A stretch of DNA of 9,173 nt. Source: Saccharofermentans sp. Lineage in GTDB: Bacteria > Bacillota_A > Clostridia > Saccharofermentanales > Saccharofermentanaceae. The position numbers and the translations under genes were made by a program. The notes beneath the pieces are model-generated. The model searched no databases and was not told the DNA's origin. It was given only the letters and a program-made list of their open reading frames with translations. Numbering within the stretch: position 1 is the stretch's first letter; each line of letters begins with the position of its first letter. The stretch covers positions 1 through 9,173 of the forward strand of contig JAILMZ010000081.1 in assembly GCA_024692105.1 (NCBI GenBank), given 5' to 3'. Of this stretch, positions 1 to 5,433 are shown in pieces.

Positions 1-21
1 TTGCAAAGAGGCAACAAAATC

Positions 22-45
22 GTGCAATCCGGGCTTGATTTGCAC
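22..45. repeat. Imperfect inverted repeat upstream of the tautomerase gene
   Basis: GTGCAATC (22-29) and GATTTGCAC (37-45) are complementary apart from one bulged base, leaving a 7-nt loop (CGGGCTT). No T-run follows on either strand, so it does not look like an intrinsic terminator. It lies about 80 nt before the predicted promoter of the + strand unit and may belong to a regulatory region or to the tail of a repeat that begins outside the window. The function is unknown. Confidence 0.5.
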
Positions 46-49
46 AAAT

Positions 50-87
50 CCGTCGCCAAAAGTCGATTTTCCGTACGCAAAAGTCGA
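50..87. repeat. Two 17-bp direct repeats, 21-bp period, plus overlapping hairpin
   Basis: Positions 50-66 and 71-87 match at 14 of 17 bases; both begin CCGT and end CAAAAGTCGA, and the three mismatches are contiguous. TCCG also recurs at 28-31, 49-52 and 70-73, giving an exact 21-bp spacing, about two helical turns. The second half can also fold: GTCGATTTT (62-70) pairs with AAAA-g-TCGAC (79-88) with one bulge. Repeats spaced by two helical turns just upstream of a promoter (-10 at 125-130) would suit a regulator binding one face of DNA, but they could equally be a remnant of a degenerate tandem repeat. Confidence 0.5.
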
Positions 88-121
88 CAAGCTTCTTAAG
101 TGAACGGCGGGCGCATTAAGA

Positions 122-130
122 TGTTATAAT
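122..130 (+). promoter_or_regulatory. Extended -10 promoter of the tautomerase-esterase unit
   Basis: TG at 122-123, one base, then a perfect TATAAT at 125-130 forms an extended -10 element for the housekeeping sigma factor. No good -35 box lies 16-18 bp upstream (the best is TGAACG at 101-106), which is usual when the extended TG motif compensates. The start would be near 137, giving a leader of about 26 nt with an AGGAGG ribosome site at 151-156. The surrounding 12-mer ATGTTATAATTG (121-132) recurs exactly in the promoter of the lar operon. Confidence 0.7.
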
Positions 131-162
131 TGTCTTATCAAAACCTACACAGGAGGTCGGTT

Positions 163-393
163 ATGCCGCACGTTACTATCAAATGCTATCCCGGAAGATC
201 CGAGGAACAGAAGAAGCTGCTTGCGCAGAAGATCGCCGGTGATATCGTCGAGTGTTTCGGCGCTGCAGAAGGATCAATCTCCATAGATATCCGGGAAGTT
301 CCGCAGGAGCAGTGGAACGATACTGTCTGGGACAAGGATATCGAACCACGCATGGACGTACTCTATAAGAAGCCGAGATATACGAAGACCTGA
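163..393 (+). CDS. pptA: PptA-like tautomerase (4-oxalocrotonate tautomerase superfamily)
   Basis: A 76-residue cytoplasmic protein of the 4-oxalocrotonate tautomerase superfamily. Members catalyse keto-enol tautomerisation using the N-terminal proline, exposed after Met removal, as general base. The ATG at 163 is chosen because it gives Met-Pro and is preceded by AGGAGG (151-156) at ideal spacing; an in-frame ATG at 130 would bury the proline and overlaps the -10 box. From memory the sequence closely follows E. coli PptA (YdcE, 77 aa): an MPH-IKC start, SISI near the middle, a central W-WD-I-P-M block and a KKP-Y C-terminus. PptA acts on phenylpyruvate in vitro, but its physiological substrate is unsettled. 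Its TGA lies 11 nt before the esterase start, so the two are probably cotranscribed. A joint role in handling aromatic acids such as hydroxycinnamates is inference only. Confidence 0.88.
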   Translation: MPHVTIKCYPGRSEEQKKLLAQKIAGDIVECFGAAEGSISIDIREVPQEQWNDTVWDKDIEPRMDVLYKKPRYTKT

Positions 394-404
394 CAGGGAT
401 CAGA

Positions 405-1145
405 ATGGAAGAGTTCTACATTAACAGCGACGGTGTCAGGCTTCACGCCAAACTGGACAGGACCGAAGGAACTGACAAGGGGCCTTTGTGTATCCTTATC
501 CACGGCTTTACCGGACACATGGAAGAAGATCACATAATAGCGGCAAAGGACGCGATGCTCGATTCAGGCGTGTCGGTCCTCCGCGTCGAGATGTACGGTC
601 ACGGCAAGAGTGACGGCGAGTTCAGGGACCACACTCTGTACAAGTGGGTAACGAATGCCCTTGCCGTAATTAGTTATGCAAAGACTCTTGACTGGGTTAC
701 AGATCTCTATCTGTCCGGACACTCGCAGGGAGGTCTCCTCACAATGCTCGTCGGCGGAATGAGGTGTGATGATCTCAAAGCCATACTTCCTCTGTCACCT
801 GCGTGGATGATCCCAGAGATCGCCAGGGAAGGCAATCTGCTGGGAATAGACTTTGATCCTGTGCATATTCCCGAGACACTCTATAAAGAGGACCTTGAAC
901 TGTCGGGCGACTATATCCGCGTGGTACAGACGATACATGTGGAAGATGAGATTGCTCGCTACGACGGCCCGGTCCTGATCGTCCACGGAGATGCGGATGA
1001 TGTTGTGCCTTACTCCTATGCCGAGAAGGCCAACGAACTCTATAAGAATGCGACACTTGTTCCGGTACACGGCGCTGACCATTGTTTCGTCGGGCATCTG
1101 GATGAGTTGTATGAGGCGGTAAAGGGGTTCTTGGCGGGAGTTTGA
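405..1145 (+). CDS. Alpha/beta hydrolase, feruloyl/cinnamoyl esterase-like
   Basis: A 246-residue serine hydrolase with the full single-domain alpha/beta fold and no signal peptide, so probably cytoplasmic. Visible elements are the oxyanion-hole segment HGFTGH (33-38), the nucleophile elbow GHSQGG (Ser107), the acid strand HGDADDVVP (probably Asp198) and the catalytic His226 in DHCF. The EDHII stretch after the oxyanion loop, YGHGKSDG-F-DHTLYKW, and the insert with SPAWMIPEIAREG closely resemble, from memory, Butyrivibrio proteoclasticus Est1E and Lactobacillus johnsonii cinnamoyl esterase, which cleave ferulate and related esters; the insert corresponds to their small lid domain. A start at 405 follows CAGGGA at a suitable distance. 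An intracellular enzyme would act on imported feruloylated xylo-oligosaccharides, complementing the surface xylanase encoded at 6368-8392. Substrate is inferred; a broad acyl-esterase role is possible. Confidence 0.85.
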   Translation: MEEFYINSDGVRLHAKLDRTEGTDKGPLCILIHGFTGHMEEDHIIAAKDAMLDSGVSVLRVEMYGHGKSDGEFRDHTLYKWVTNALAVISYAKTLDWVTDLYLSGHSQGGLLTMLVGGMRCDDLKAILPLSPAWMIPEIAREGNLLGIDFDPVHIPETLYKEDLELSGDYIRVVQTIHVEDEIARYDGPVLIVHGDADDVVPYSYAEKANELYKNATLVPVHGADHCFVGHLDELYEAVKGFLAGV

Positions 1146-1158
1146 TCAGATCTCTCGG

Positions 1159-1276
1159 GCATGTGCGTAGAATGTGATTGAATCGCCTCCCCACGCGCAC
1201 AAAATCAGCACAATAGGCAGATTATGCCGGATTTGTGACTGATTGGGCCCCTGGCGCACACATTTTACGCACAGGC
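1159..1276. repeat. 118-nt imperfect palindrome between convergent genes
   Basis: Outer arms at 1159-1176 and 1259-1276 pair over 18 nt with one mismatch and one G-T pair (left arm GCATGTGCGTAGAATGTG). A second stem lies inside: AATCAG (1203-1208) with CTGATT (1239-1244), CACAAT (1209-1214) with ATTTGTG (1231-1237, one bulge), and GGCA (1216-1219) with TGCC (1225-1228) around the 5-nt loop GATTA. GCGC at 1195-1198 and 1254-1257 could pair between the two. The element almost fills the 145-bp gap between the esterase stop and the stop of the convergent membrane protein gene. There is no clear U-tract, so an ordinary terminator is doubtful. A mini transposable element, an extragenic palindrome or a structured transcript end are alternatives. 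Confidence 0.65.
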
Positions 1277-1290
1277 GAGAAGAGCCCCCG

Positions 1291-1959
1291 TCACTCGGCC
1301 GGTACGTCCTCTGCAGCTTCCGCCTTCAATGCCGGAGACGGCTTCAGATTCCTTATATAGACGTAATACAAGATGGCTACGAGCACATCGATGCAGTAGA
1401 TGTAAGACAGGACCGCAGCGACGACGGAGATCGCAGTGTTGGCACCTTTCTGCTTTATGATGCCGATTACACACGACAGCATATGCGTGCCGGAAAGTGC
1501 GATCGTGATGAGATCGATTATGATCGCCCAGAGAACAAATCCGATGCCCCAGATGCTTGCGAGAGTGCCGAGCATTCCGAGGACAAAATGGATGATGTAT
1601 GCGGGTATGTGCACAAGCTTGATTATCATGTTAAGCTTGGCGAGTTTCTCGGGCGGAACATGACCTTTTGCATTCGTTACGAAATCCGAGACAAGCACAC
1701 CGAGGCAGATCGGGTTGACCAGGAACATTACTATCTCGCCAACGAAAGCATCCTCTCCGCTAAAACTGTCCGTGTTCCCCATGATGAGCAGCTGGGCAAT
1801 GATGATGCTCATGTAGTAGTAGGGATACAAGATCAGGAAATGATTGAAGATCCAGTATGTCTTAGGATGCTTCTTTATAACAGAATAAGAGAGGAATCCC
1901 GTTGCGACCGCAAGCAGGACCATGAAGACTATAAAGCCTGTCAGATACGGATAATCCAT
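1291..1959 (-). CDS. Polytopic membrane protein of unknown function, last gene of the lar operon
   Basis: A 222-residue protein with about six or seven hydrophobic segments (roughly residues 5-27, 38-59, 71-92, 110-132, 135-157, 158-168 and 175-202) and a polar C-terminal tail. I do not recognise its function. The KLVHIPAY motif (114-121), with conserved-looking Pro and Tyr inside a membrane helix, recalls from memory an uncharacterised clostridial membrane family (possibly DUF6652), which I cannot verify. Its ATG lies 7 nt beyond the larC stop, with AAGGG upstream inside the end of larC, so it is very likely cotranscribed with larE-larB-larC. It is not LarD: the two NPA motifs of aquaglyceroporins are absent (only one NP, in VNPICLG). 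Membership of the NPN pathway is suggested only by position; it may be a passenger. Confidence 0.75.
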   Translation of the reverse strand: MDYPYLTGFIVFMVLLAVATGFLSYSVIKKHPKTYWIFNHFLILYPYYYMSIIIAQLLIMGNTDSFSGEDAFVGEIVMFLVNPICLGVLVSDFVTNAKGHVPPEKLAKLNMIIKLVHIPAYIIHFVLGMLGTLASIWGIGFVLWAIIIDLITIALSGTHMLSCVIGIIKQKGANTAISVVAAVLSYIYCIDVLVAILYYVYIRNLKPSPALKAEAAEDVPAE

Positions 1960-1966
1960 TTTGTCA

Positions 1967-3148
1967 TCAACCCTTGTCCGCTAACCCCGCGATATCGTCA
2001 TATTCAGGCTTGGCACGCTTGACACCGTAGCCTTCGGAGACCTTCATCCGAATGTCACCGAACTTGGAGTGAGCAGTATCCTCACCGCGTTTCATTATAT
2101 ACCTTGACTCTTCAAGATAGCGTATCCCTATCGTAGTCGTGTTCTCAAATATCAGTTTTGCAAACTTATCTTTCTCGTCCGTTCGGCAGAGGACCGTCAG
2201 CATTATCCCGGGGCGTCCCTTCTTCATACCGATTGCTGTCGTAAACACATCGAGCGCGCCGGCATCCATGAGAACGCCTGTTGCATAAGCTATCTCTTCG
2301 CCTGTCATATCGTCGAGGTTGCACCTAAGTTCCGCGATGCGATCAGGTGTGTCGTCAGAGAACGATTCAGCTGCTTCACCGAGCATTGCCCTTACGCAGT
2401 TTGCCTGCTCGAAATCCTTCCTGCCCATACCATAACCCGTTTTTGTGATCGTCATCTCCGGCATCTGTCCGAACTCATCTGCAAAGTGCTTCAGGAGCGC
2501 AGCTCCGGTCGGTGTGCAGAGTTCGCCTTCGATGTGTCCTGCGCTTACCGGGACGCCTTCGAGGATCGCTGCGGTGGCAGGTGCGGGAACGGAGACAATG
2601 CCATGTGCGCACTTTACTTCGCCGTAGCCGACGTGAACGGGGGAGACGATTACTTTATCCGGTGCGAGTTTATTCATCAGATAACATACGGCGACGATGT
2701 CAGCGACTGCGTCCATCGTGCCGACCTCATGGAAATGTATCTCTTCGACCGGTTTGCCGTGAGCCTTGCTCTCTGCATCTGCGATGATCTTGTAGATGGC
2801 CAATGCAGCTTCTTTGACTTCAGCCGGAACGGAGAGGTCCCCGATGATGTGTTCTATTTCGTGCATCGAAGTGTGGTGATGCTCATGGTGGTGTTCATGC
2901 TCATGTTCGTGGTGGTGCTCGTGGTGATGATGTTCTTCGCCCTCGCTTACGCCGTGTACCTTTACATCGGAATGAACGCCGACGATACCGCATTTCGCGG
3001 AGGCCTTAAGATCGAATGTAACCCCGGGGATACCTAGAGCATTGAGCTCTGCCTCACAGGATTCTCTGCCTCCCATAAGGTCTGCGAGAGCCGCCGTAAG
3101 CATGTCTCCAGCCGCTCCCATGCTGCATTCGAGATACAGTATCTTCAT
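1967..3148 (-). CDS. larC: LarC, nickel insertion protein for the nickel-pincer nucleotide cofactor
   Basis: LarC is a cytoplasmic CTP-dependent cyclometallase that inserts nickel into the dithiolated pyridinium mononucleotide made by LarB and LarE, completing the NPN cofactor of LarA-type racemases. The 393-residue product has the family N-terminus (LECSMGAAGDM, 6-16), the HFHEVGTMDAVADI block (138-151), the CTPTGAALL segment (211-219) and a C-terminal domain starting near RCNLDDMTGEEI (275-286). A His-rich stretch at 73-100 carries 17 histidines, mostly alternating with Glu, and is a likely nickel store or relay. In Lactiplantibacillus plantarum the two halves, larC1 and larC2, are joined by programmed frameshifting; here the reading frame is continuous. 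The ATG overlaps the larB stop (TGATG), and GGAGG at 3158-3162 lies inside the end of larB, indicating translational coupling. Confidence 0.95.
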   Translation of the reverse strand: MKILYLECSMGAAGDMLTAALADLMGGRESCEAELNALGIPGVTFDLKASAKCGIVGVHSDVKVHGVSEGEEHHHHEHHHEHEHEHHHEHHHTSMHEIEHIIGDLSVPAEVKEAALAIYKIIADAESKAHGKPVEEIHFHEVGTMDAVADIVAVCYLMNKLAPDKVIVSPVHVGYGEVKCAHGIVSVPAPATAAILEGVPVSAGHIEGELCTPTGAALLKHFADEFGQMPEMTITKTGYGMGRKDFEQANCVRAMLGEAAESFSDDTPDRIAELRCNLDDMTGEEIAYATGVLMDAGALDVFTTAIGMKKGRPGIMLTVLCRTDEKDKFAKLIFENTTTIGIRYLEESRYIMKRGEDTAHSKFGDIRMKVSEGYGVKRAKPEYDDIAGLADKG

Positions 3149-3891
3149 CAGTTCTTACCTCCGATATGGTTGATCATGCTTGCGAGATATCCGGCACCGA
3201 ACCCGTTGTCGATATTTACGACCGATACTCCGCTCGCACAGGAATTGAGCATCGACAGCAGTGCAGACAGTCCCTCGAAAGATGCGCCGTATCCGACGCT
3301 CGTCGGGACCGCGATGACGGGGCAGTCTGCAAGACCGCCGACGACCGAAGCCAGCGCTCCTTCCATTCCCGCTATCGCGATTATCACCTTTGCATTCATT
3401 ATCTCTTCGCTGTGGGCAAGGAGACGGTGTATGCCCGCAACCCCCACATCGTAGAGTCTTGTAACATTGTTACCCAATAATTCCGCAGTCACTGCGGCCT
3501 CTTCTGCGACCGGCAGATCCGAAGTCCCGCCCGTAAGGATCACGATGTCTCCTTCGGCGTTCGCAGAAGGGATCTTACCGTAGATACCGATACGCGCGGC
3601 GTCGTAGTATTTGGCAAGTTTCAGGGAAGATGCCTTGTCCGCATCAAGTCTGGTAACGATGACTGTCTCCTGGCCGGCTTCGGTAAGAGTCTTGGCGATC
3701 TGCTCTATCTGCTCAGAAGTCTTGCCTGCGCCGTAGATTATCTCGGGCACGCCCTGTCTTACTTCGCGGTGAGTATCGGGCTTTGCAAACCCTAAGTCAA
3801 CGAAGGGCTTCAGCTTGAGCTGCGCCTCCGCTTCTTCCGGGCTTATCTCACCTGTCTTGACCTTCTCCAGAAGATCTCTTATATCACTCAT
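3148..3891 (-). CDS. larB: LarB, nicotinate adenine dinucleotide carboxylase/hydrolase
   Basis: LarB starts NPN synthesis: it carboxylates C5 of the pyridinium ring of nicotinic acid adenine dinucleotide and hydrolyses the phosphoanhydride, releasing AMP and the dicarboxylated mononucleotide for LarE. The 247-residue protein has a helical N-terminal region (1-50) followed by a PurE (AIR carboxylase)-like domain. Visible are GGTSDLPVAEEA (121-132), AGMEGALASVVGGL (174-187), VPTSVGYG (195-202) and NSCASGV with Cys218, which by position corresponds to the cysteine that attacks the substrate ring in characterised LarB (Cys221 in L. plantarum). The ATG overlaps the end of larE by 8 nt and the stop overlaps larC, so the three enzymes are probably made in linked amounts. 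Confidence 0.95.
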   Translation of the reverse strand: MSDIRDLLEKVKTGEISPEEAEAQLKLKPFVDLGFAKPDTHREVRQGVPEIIYGAGKTSEQIEQIAKTLTEAGQETVIVTRLDADKASSLKLAKYYDAARIGIYGKIPSANAEGDIVILTGGTSDLPVAEEAAVTAELLGNNVTRLYDVGVAGIHRLLAHSEEIMNAKVIIAIAGMEGALASVVGGLADCPVIAVPTSVGYGASFEGLSALLSMLNSCASGVSVVNIDNGFGAGYLASMINHIGGKN

Positions 3892-4699
3892 CCAGCACCT
3901 CGTTCATGCTTCCTGTCCTGTAACCTTTCAGGTCCATCGTAACATAAGTGAACCCGAGTGATTTGAGTTTGCCTGTAACTTCATCCGCATTGCCGAGAAT
4001 TCTTTCCATGTCTTCCGGTGCGACTTCTATCCTGGCAAGGCCCCCGTGCACTCTGACACGTATCCCTTTATATCCCAGATCTCTTATGAACTTCTCTGCG
4101 TTTGCGACGCGGACCAGACCTTCCGTGGTGATCTTCTCTCCGTATGCGAAACGCGACGCAAGGCATGCGGCCGCTGGTTTATCCCACGTCGGAAGCCCCG
4201 CCTCTTTGGACAGCTGCCTGATGTCGCTTTTGGTAAGCCCTGCCTCTTTGAGGGGACTTATGATTCCGAGTTCTTCCAAGGCTATCATGCCCGGTCTGTA
4301 ATCTCCGGTATCATCCACGTTGCTGCCGTCTGCGACCATCTCTATCCCGTGCTCTTTTGCGGTCTTTAATATGGCCTCGAAATCCATCTTCTTGCAGTAG
4401 TAACATCTGTCCGGGGGATTATCTTCAAACTGCTCCGATTCAAAGACATCGCAGTCTATCACGACCTGCTTTATGACGTTATCCCGGCAGAAGTTTACGG
4501 TCCACTCGAAATCCTCACCTGTCAGCACCTGCGATCTTATGGTGACTGCAAGCGCATTGTCACCCAACACCTCGTGTGCCTTATACACGAGATATGTCGA
4601 ATCGGTTCCGCCTGAAAAAGCGACCGCCAGTTTCCCGGCGGCCTTAATACGCTCCGTGAGCGCAGATTCTTTATTGATGATGTCCGATACGTTATCCAT
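3884..4699 (-). CDS. larE: LarE, ATP-dependent sulfur transferase of NPN cofactor synthesis
   Basis: LarE adenylates each carboxylate of the LarB product and replaces it with a thiocarboxylate. The 271-residue protein carries the PP-loop ATP motif SGGTDS (29-34) and family blocks DYRPG (133-137), WDKPAAACLASRF (172-184), RVRVHG-LARIE (214-225) and the C-terminal DLKGYRTGSMN (256-266). Three cysteines stand out: Cys99 and Cys102 in DRCYYCKK, and Cys179, equivalent to the L. plantarum residue (Cys176) whose sulfur is sacrificed. As recalled, L. plantarum has WYYA in place of CYYC. The CxxC-plus-Cys set suggests the iron-sulfur-dependent type, where a [4Fe-4S] cluster carries the transferred sulfur; this is inference. 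The ATG is 3 nt beyond the preceding stop and lacks a strong ribosome site, so translation is probably coupled. Confidence 0.95.
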   Translation of the reverse strand: MDNVSDIINKESALTERIKAAGKLAVAFSGGTDSTYLVYKAHEVLGDNALAVTIRSQVLTGEDFEWTVNFCRDNVIKQVVIDCDVFESEQFEDNPPDRCYYCKKMDFEAILKTAKEHGIEMVADGSNVDDTGDYRPGMIALEELGIISPLKEAGLTKSDIRQLSKEAGLPTWDKPAAACLASRFAYGEKITTEGLVRVANAEKFIRDLGYKGIRVRVHGGLARIEVAPEDMERILGNADEVTGKLKSLGFTYVTMDLKGYRTGSMNEVLDE

Positions 4700-4702
4700 T
4701 CA

Positions 4703-5014
4703 TCACTTTGCAGTGCCTGCGAGGATCGTCTTAACCTTGCCGGAAGGATCCTTGATAAGAAGGATGACGAGCCAGATGAACATTCCGAGTGCAACGACTG
4801 ATACGCCGAGGAATGCATCGTTGATCATGTCTTCTGTAGCGGGAGTGAAGAACTCCGCTCCGACTTCGATGTACTCGACGACTGCATCGACGAGCCACAT
4901 AAGTGAAGCACCCCAGTACATAAGAACGAGGGAACCGAGCTTGCGGTCAGTCTTCGAGTTGTACCAGATTACGGTTGTGATTATCGCAGCGAAAAAAGTA
5001 ATAAGCAGTGTCAT
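4703..5014 (-). CDS. Small three-helix membrane protein B in the lar operon, unrecognised
   Basis: A 103-residue hydrophobic protein that I cannot assign to a family. Three probable membrane helices lie at about 1-18, 26-49 and 67-88. Basic residues after helix 1 (K21, R24, K25) and after helix 3 (K88, K93, K95) suggest an N-out, C-in arrangement. Helix 2 (YWGASLMWLVDAVVEYIE) carries buried or interface acidic groups, Asp43, Glu47 and Glu50, with Glu54 just beyond, unusual for a plain anchor and compatible with cation binding. The ATG overlaps the preceding stop by four bases (ATGA), and GGGAG sits just upstream, so it is translationally coupled to small protein A and probably works with it. 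It is followed 3 nt later by larE. A metal-supply role is inferred from context only. Confidence 0.8.
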   Translation of the reverse strand: MTLLITFFAAIITTVIWYNSKTDRKLGSLVLMYWGASLMWLVDAVVEYIEVGAEFFTPATEDMINDAFLGVSVVALGMFIWLVILLIKDPSGKVKTILAGTAK

Positions 5015-5376
5015 TTTGAACTCCCTTCCGCAGCAACGGCCGAAGCCTTCTTTTTCTCGATGGCGGTGGAGATCAATACCATGCCTACCCAGACGGCAGT
5101 AACGAGTATTGCCATTGCGACACCGCTGGTGCCCATCTCGTGGAGCATCTCAGCAGCATCCTCGGGATTTGCGGCATTGGTCAGGAAGGGGAACCAGGGT
5201 GTGACTTCTCCGTGCCAGACATGCTCAAATGCGAGAAGAGCGCTGCCGCCCCAAAGCATTCCGTTAAGCCAGTTCATACGTCTGAGGAAAGGATTCTGAG
5301 CACCTGCCTTATCAGCTGAGTGCTTGATTATCGTAGTTACGATAGCCTCTGATGTGGGTACAAGAAAACAAGCCAT
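5011..5376 (-). CDS. Small membrane protein A, first gene of the lar operon, unrecognised
   Basis: A 121-residue protein with no family I can name. The ATG at 5376 is chosen over an in-frame one at 5406 because a strong AAGGAGGG (5384-5391) lies 7 nt upstream, while the longer start would fall inside the promoter. Hydrophobic segments are at about 3-17 (with a proline in LVPTSEAIV), 37-52 and 84-105. Arg32-Arg33 before and Lys108-110 after place the loop 53-82 probably outside. That side holds EHVWHGE (51-57) followed by PWFPFLT, and Glu76, His79 and Glu80, a cluster of possible metal ligands. It opens the operon and overlaps the next small membrane gene by ATGA. Position directly before the nickel-cofactor genes hints at nickel uptake or sensing; this is untested inference. 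Confidence 0.8.
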   Translation of the reverse strand: MACFLVPTSEAIVTTIIKHSADKAGAQNPFLRRMNWLNGMLWGGSALLAFEHVWHGEVTPWFPFLTNAANPEDAAEMLHEMGTSGVAMAILVTAVWVGMVLISTAIEKKKASAVAAEGSSK

Positions 5377-5383
5377 AGATGTT

Positions 5384-5391
5384 CCCTCCTT
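5384..5391 (-). promoter_or_regulatory. Strong ribosome binding site that fixes the start of small protein A
   Basis: The minus strand reads AAGGAGGG, then 7 nt, then ATG at 5376. This near-perfect anti-16S match decides for the 121-residue form over the upstream in-frame ATG at 5406. Confidence 0.85.
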
Positions 5392-5403
5392 AGTAAATAT
5401 ATG

Positions 5404-5415
5404 CAATTATAACAT
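5404..5415 (-). promoter_or_regulatory. Extended -10 promoter of the lar operon
   Basis: On the minus strand ATGTTATAATTG contains TG, one base, then perfect TATAAT (5411-5406). A consensus TTGACA lies upstream at 5440-5435, but with a 23-bp spacer it is too distant to act as an ordinary -35, so the extended -10 probably drives the promoter. Transcription would begin near 5399, about 22 nt before the ATG at 5376. The identical 12-mer occurs at the tautomerase promoter (121-132). The region is shared with the divergent HAD gene. No nickel-repressor (NikR or NmtR-like) palindrome was recognised. Confidence 0.65.
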
Positions 5416-5433
5416 GCACAGTATAAGTAGGCT

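Larger units (their letters stand above)
1291..5376 (-). other. Six-gene lar operon (A-B-larE-larB-larC-membrane protein)
   Basis: Six minus-strand genes are joined by very short junctions: 4-nt overlap (A/B), 3-nt gap (B/larE), 8-nt overlap (larE/larB), 1-nt overlap (larB/larC) and a 7-nt gap (larC/membrane protein). No promoter or terminator is visible inside, so one transcript from the promoter at 5404-5415 is expected. No clear intrinsic terminator follows 1291; the palindrome at 1159-1276 is the only structure there. larA and larD are not present. Confidence 0.85.

Noticed and set aside
130..162. Upstream in-frame start adding 11 residues to the tautomerase
   Set aside because: It overlaps the -10 box, lacks a ribosome site and would bury the catalytic proline; AGGAGG fits the ATG at 163.
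775..1200. Minus-strand open frames within the esterase gene
   Set aside because: Arg/Pro/His-rich shadow translations without start signals; the + strand gene has a full catalytic triad.
1291..1959. Possibility that the tail membrane protein is LarD (lactate facilitator)
   Set aside because: The paired NPA motifs and aquaporin repeat structure are absent.
1243..2022. Long + strand open frame of 259 codons opposite the membrane protein gene
   Set aside because: Its product is rich in charged, low-complexity sequence with no family resemblance and no ribosome site; the minus strand encodes a coherent membrane protein in an operon.
2866..2932. Short repetitive DNA resembling a tandem repeat or CRISPR-like array
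   Set aside because: The repetition comes from His and Glu codons (CAC/CAT, GAG/GAA) in larC; there are no spacers or constant repeats.
2486..3037. Open frame on the + strand opposite larC
   Set aside because: Its hydrophobic Val/Met-rich stretch is merely the antisense of the His codons of LarC.
5377..5406. Upstream in-frame start for small membrane protein A
   Set aside because: It lies in the proposed promoter, while a near-perfect ribosome site precedes the ATG at 5376.
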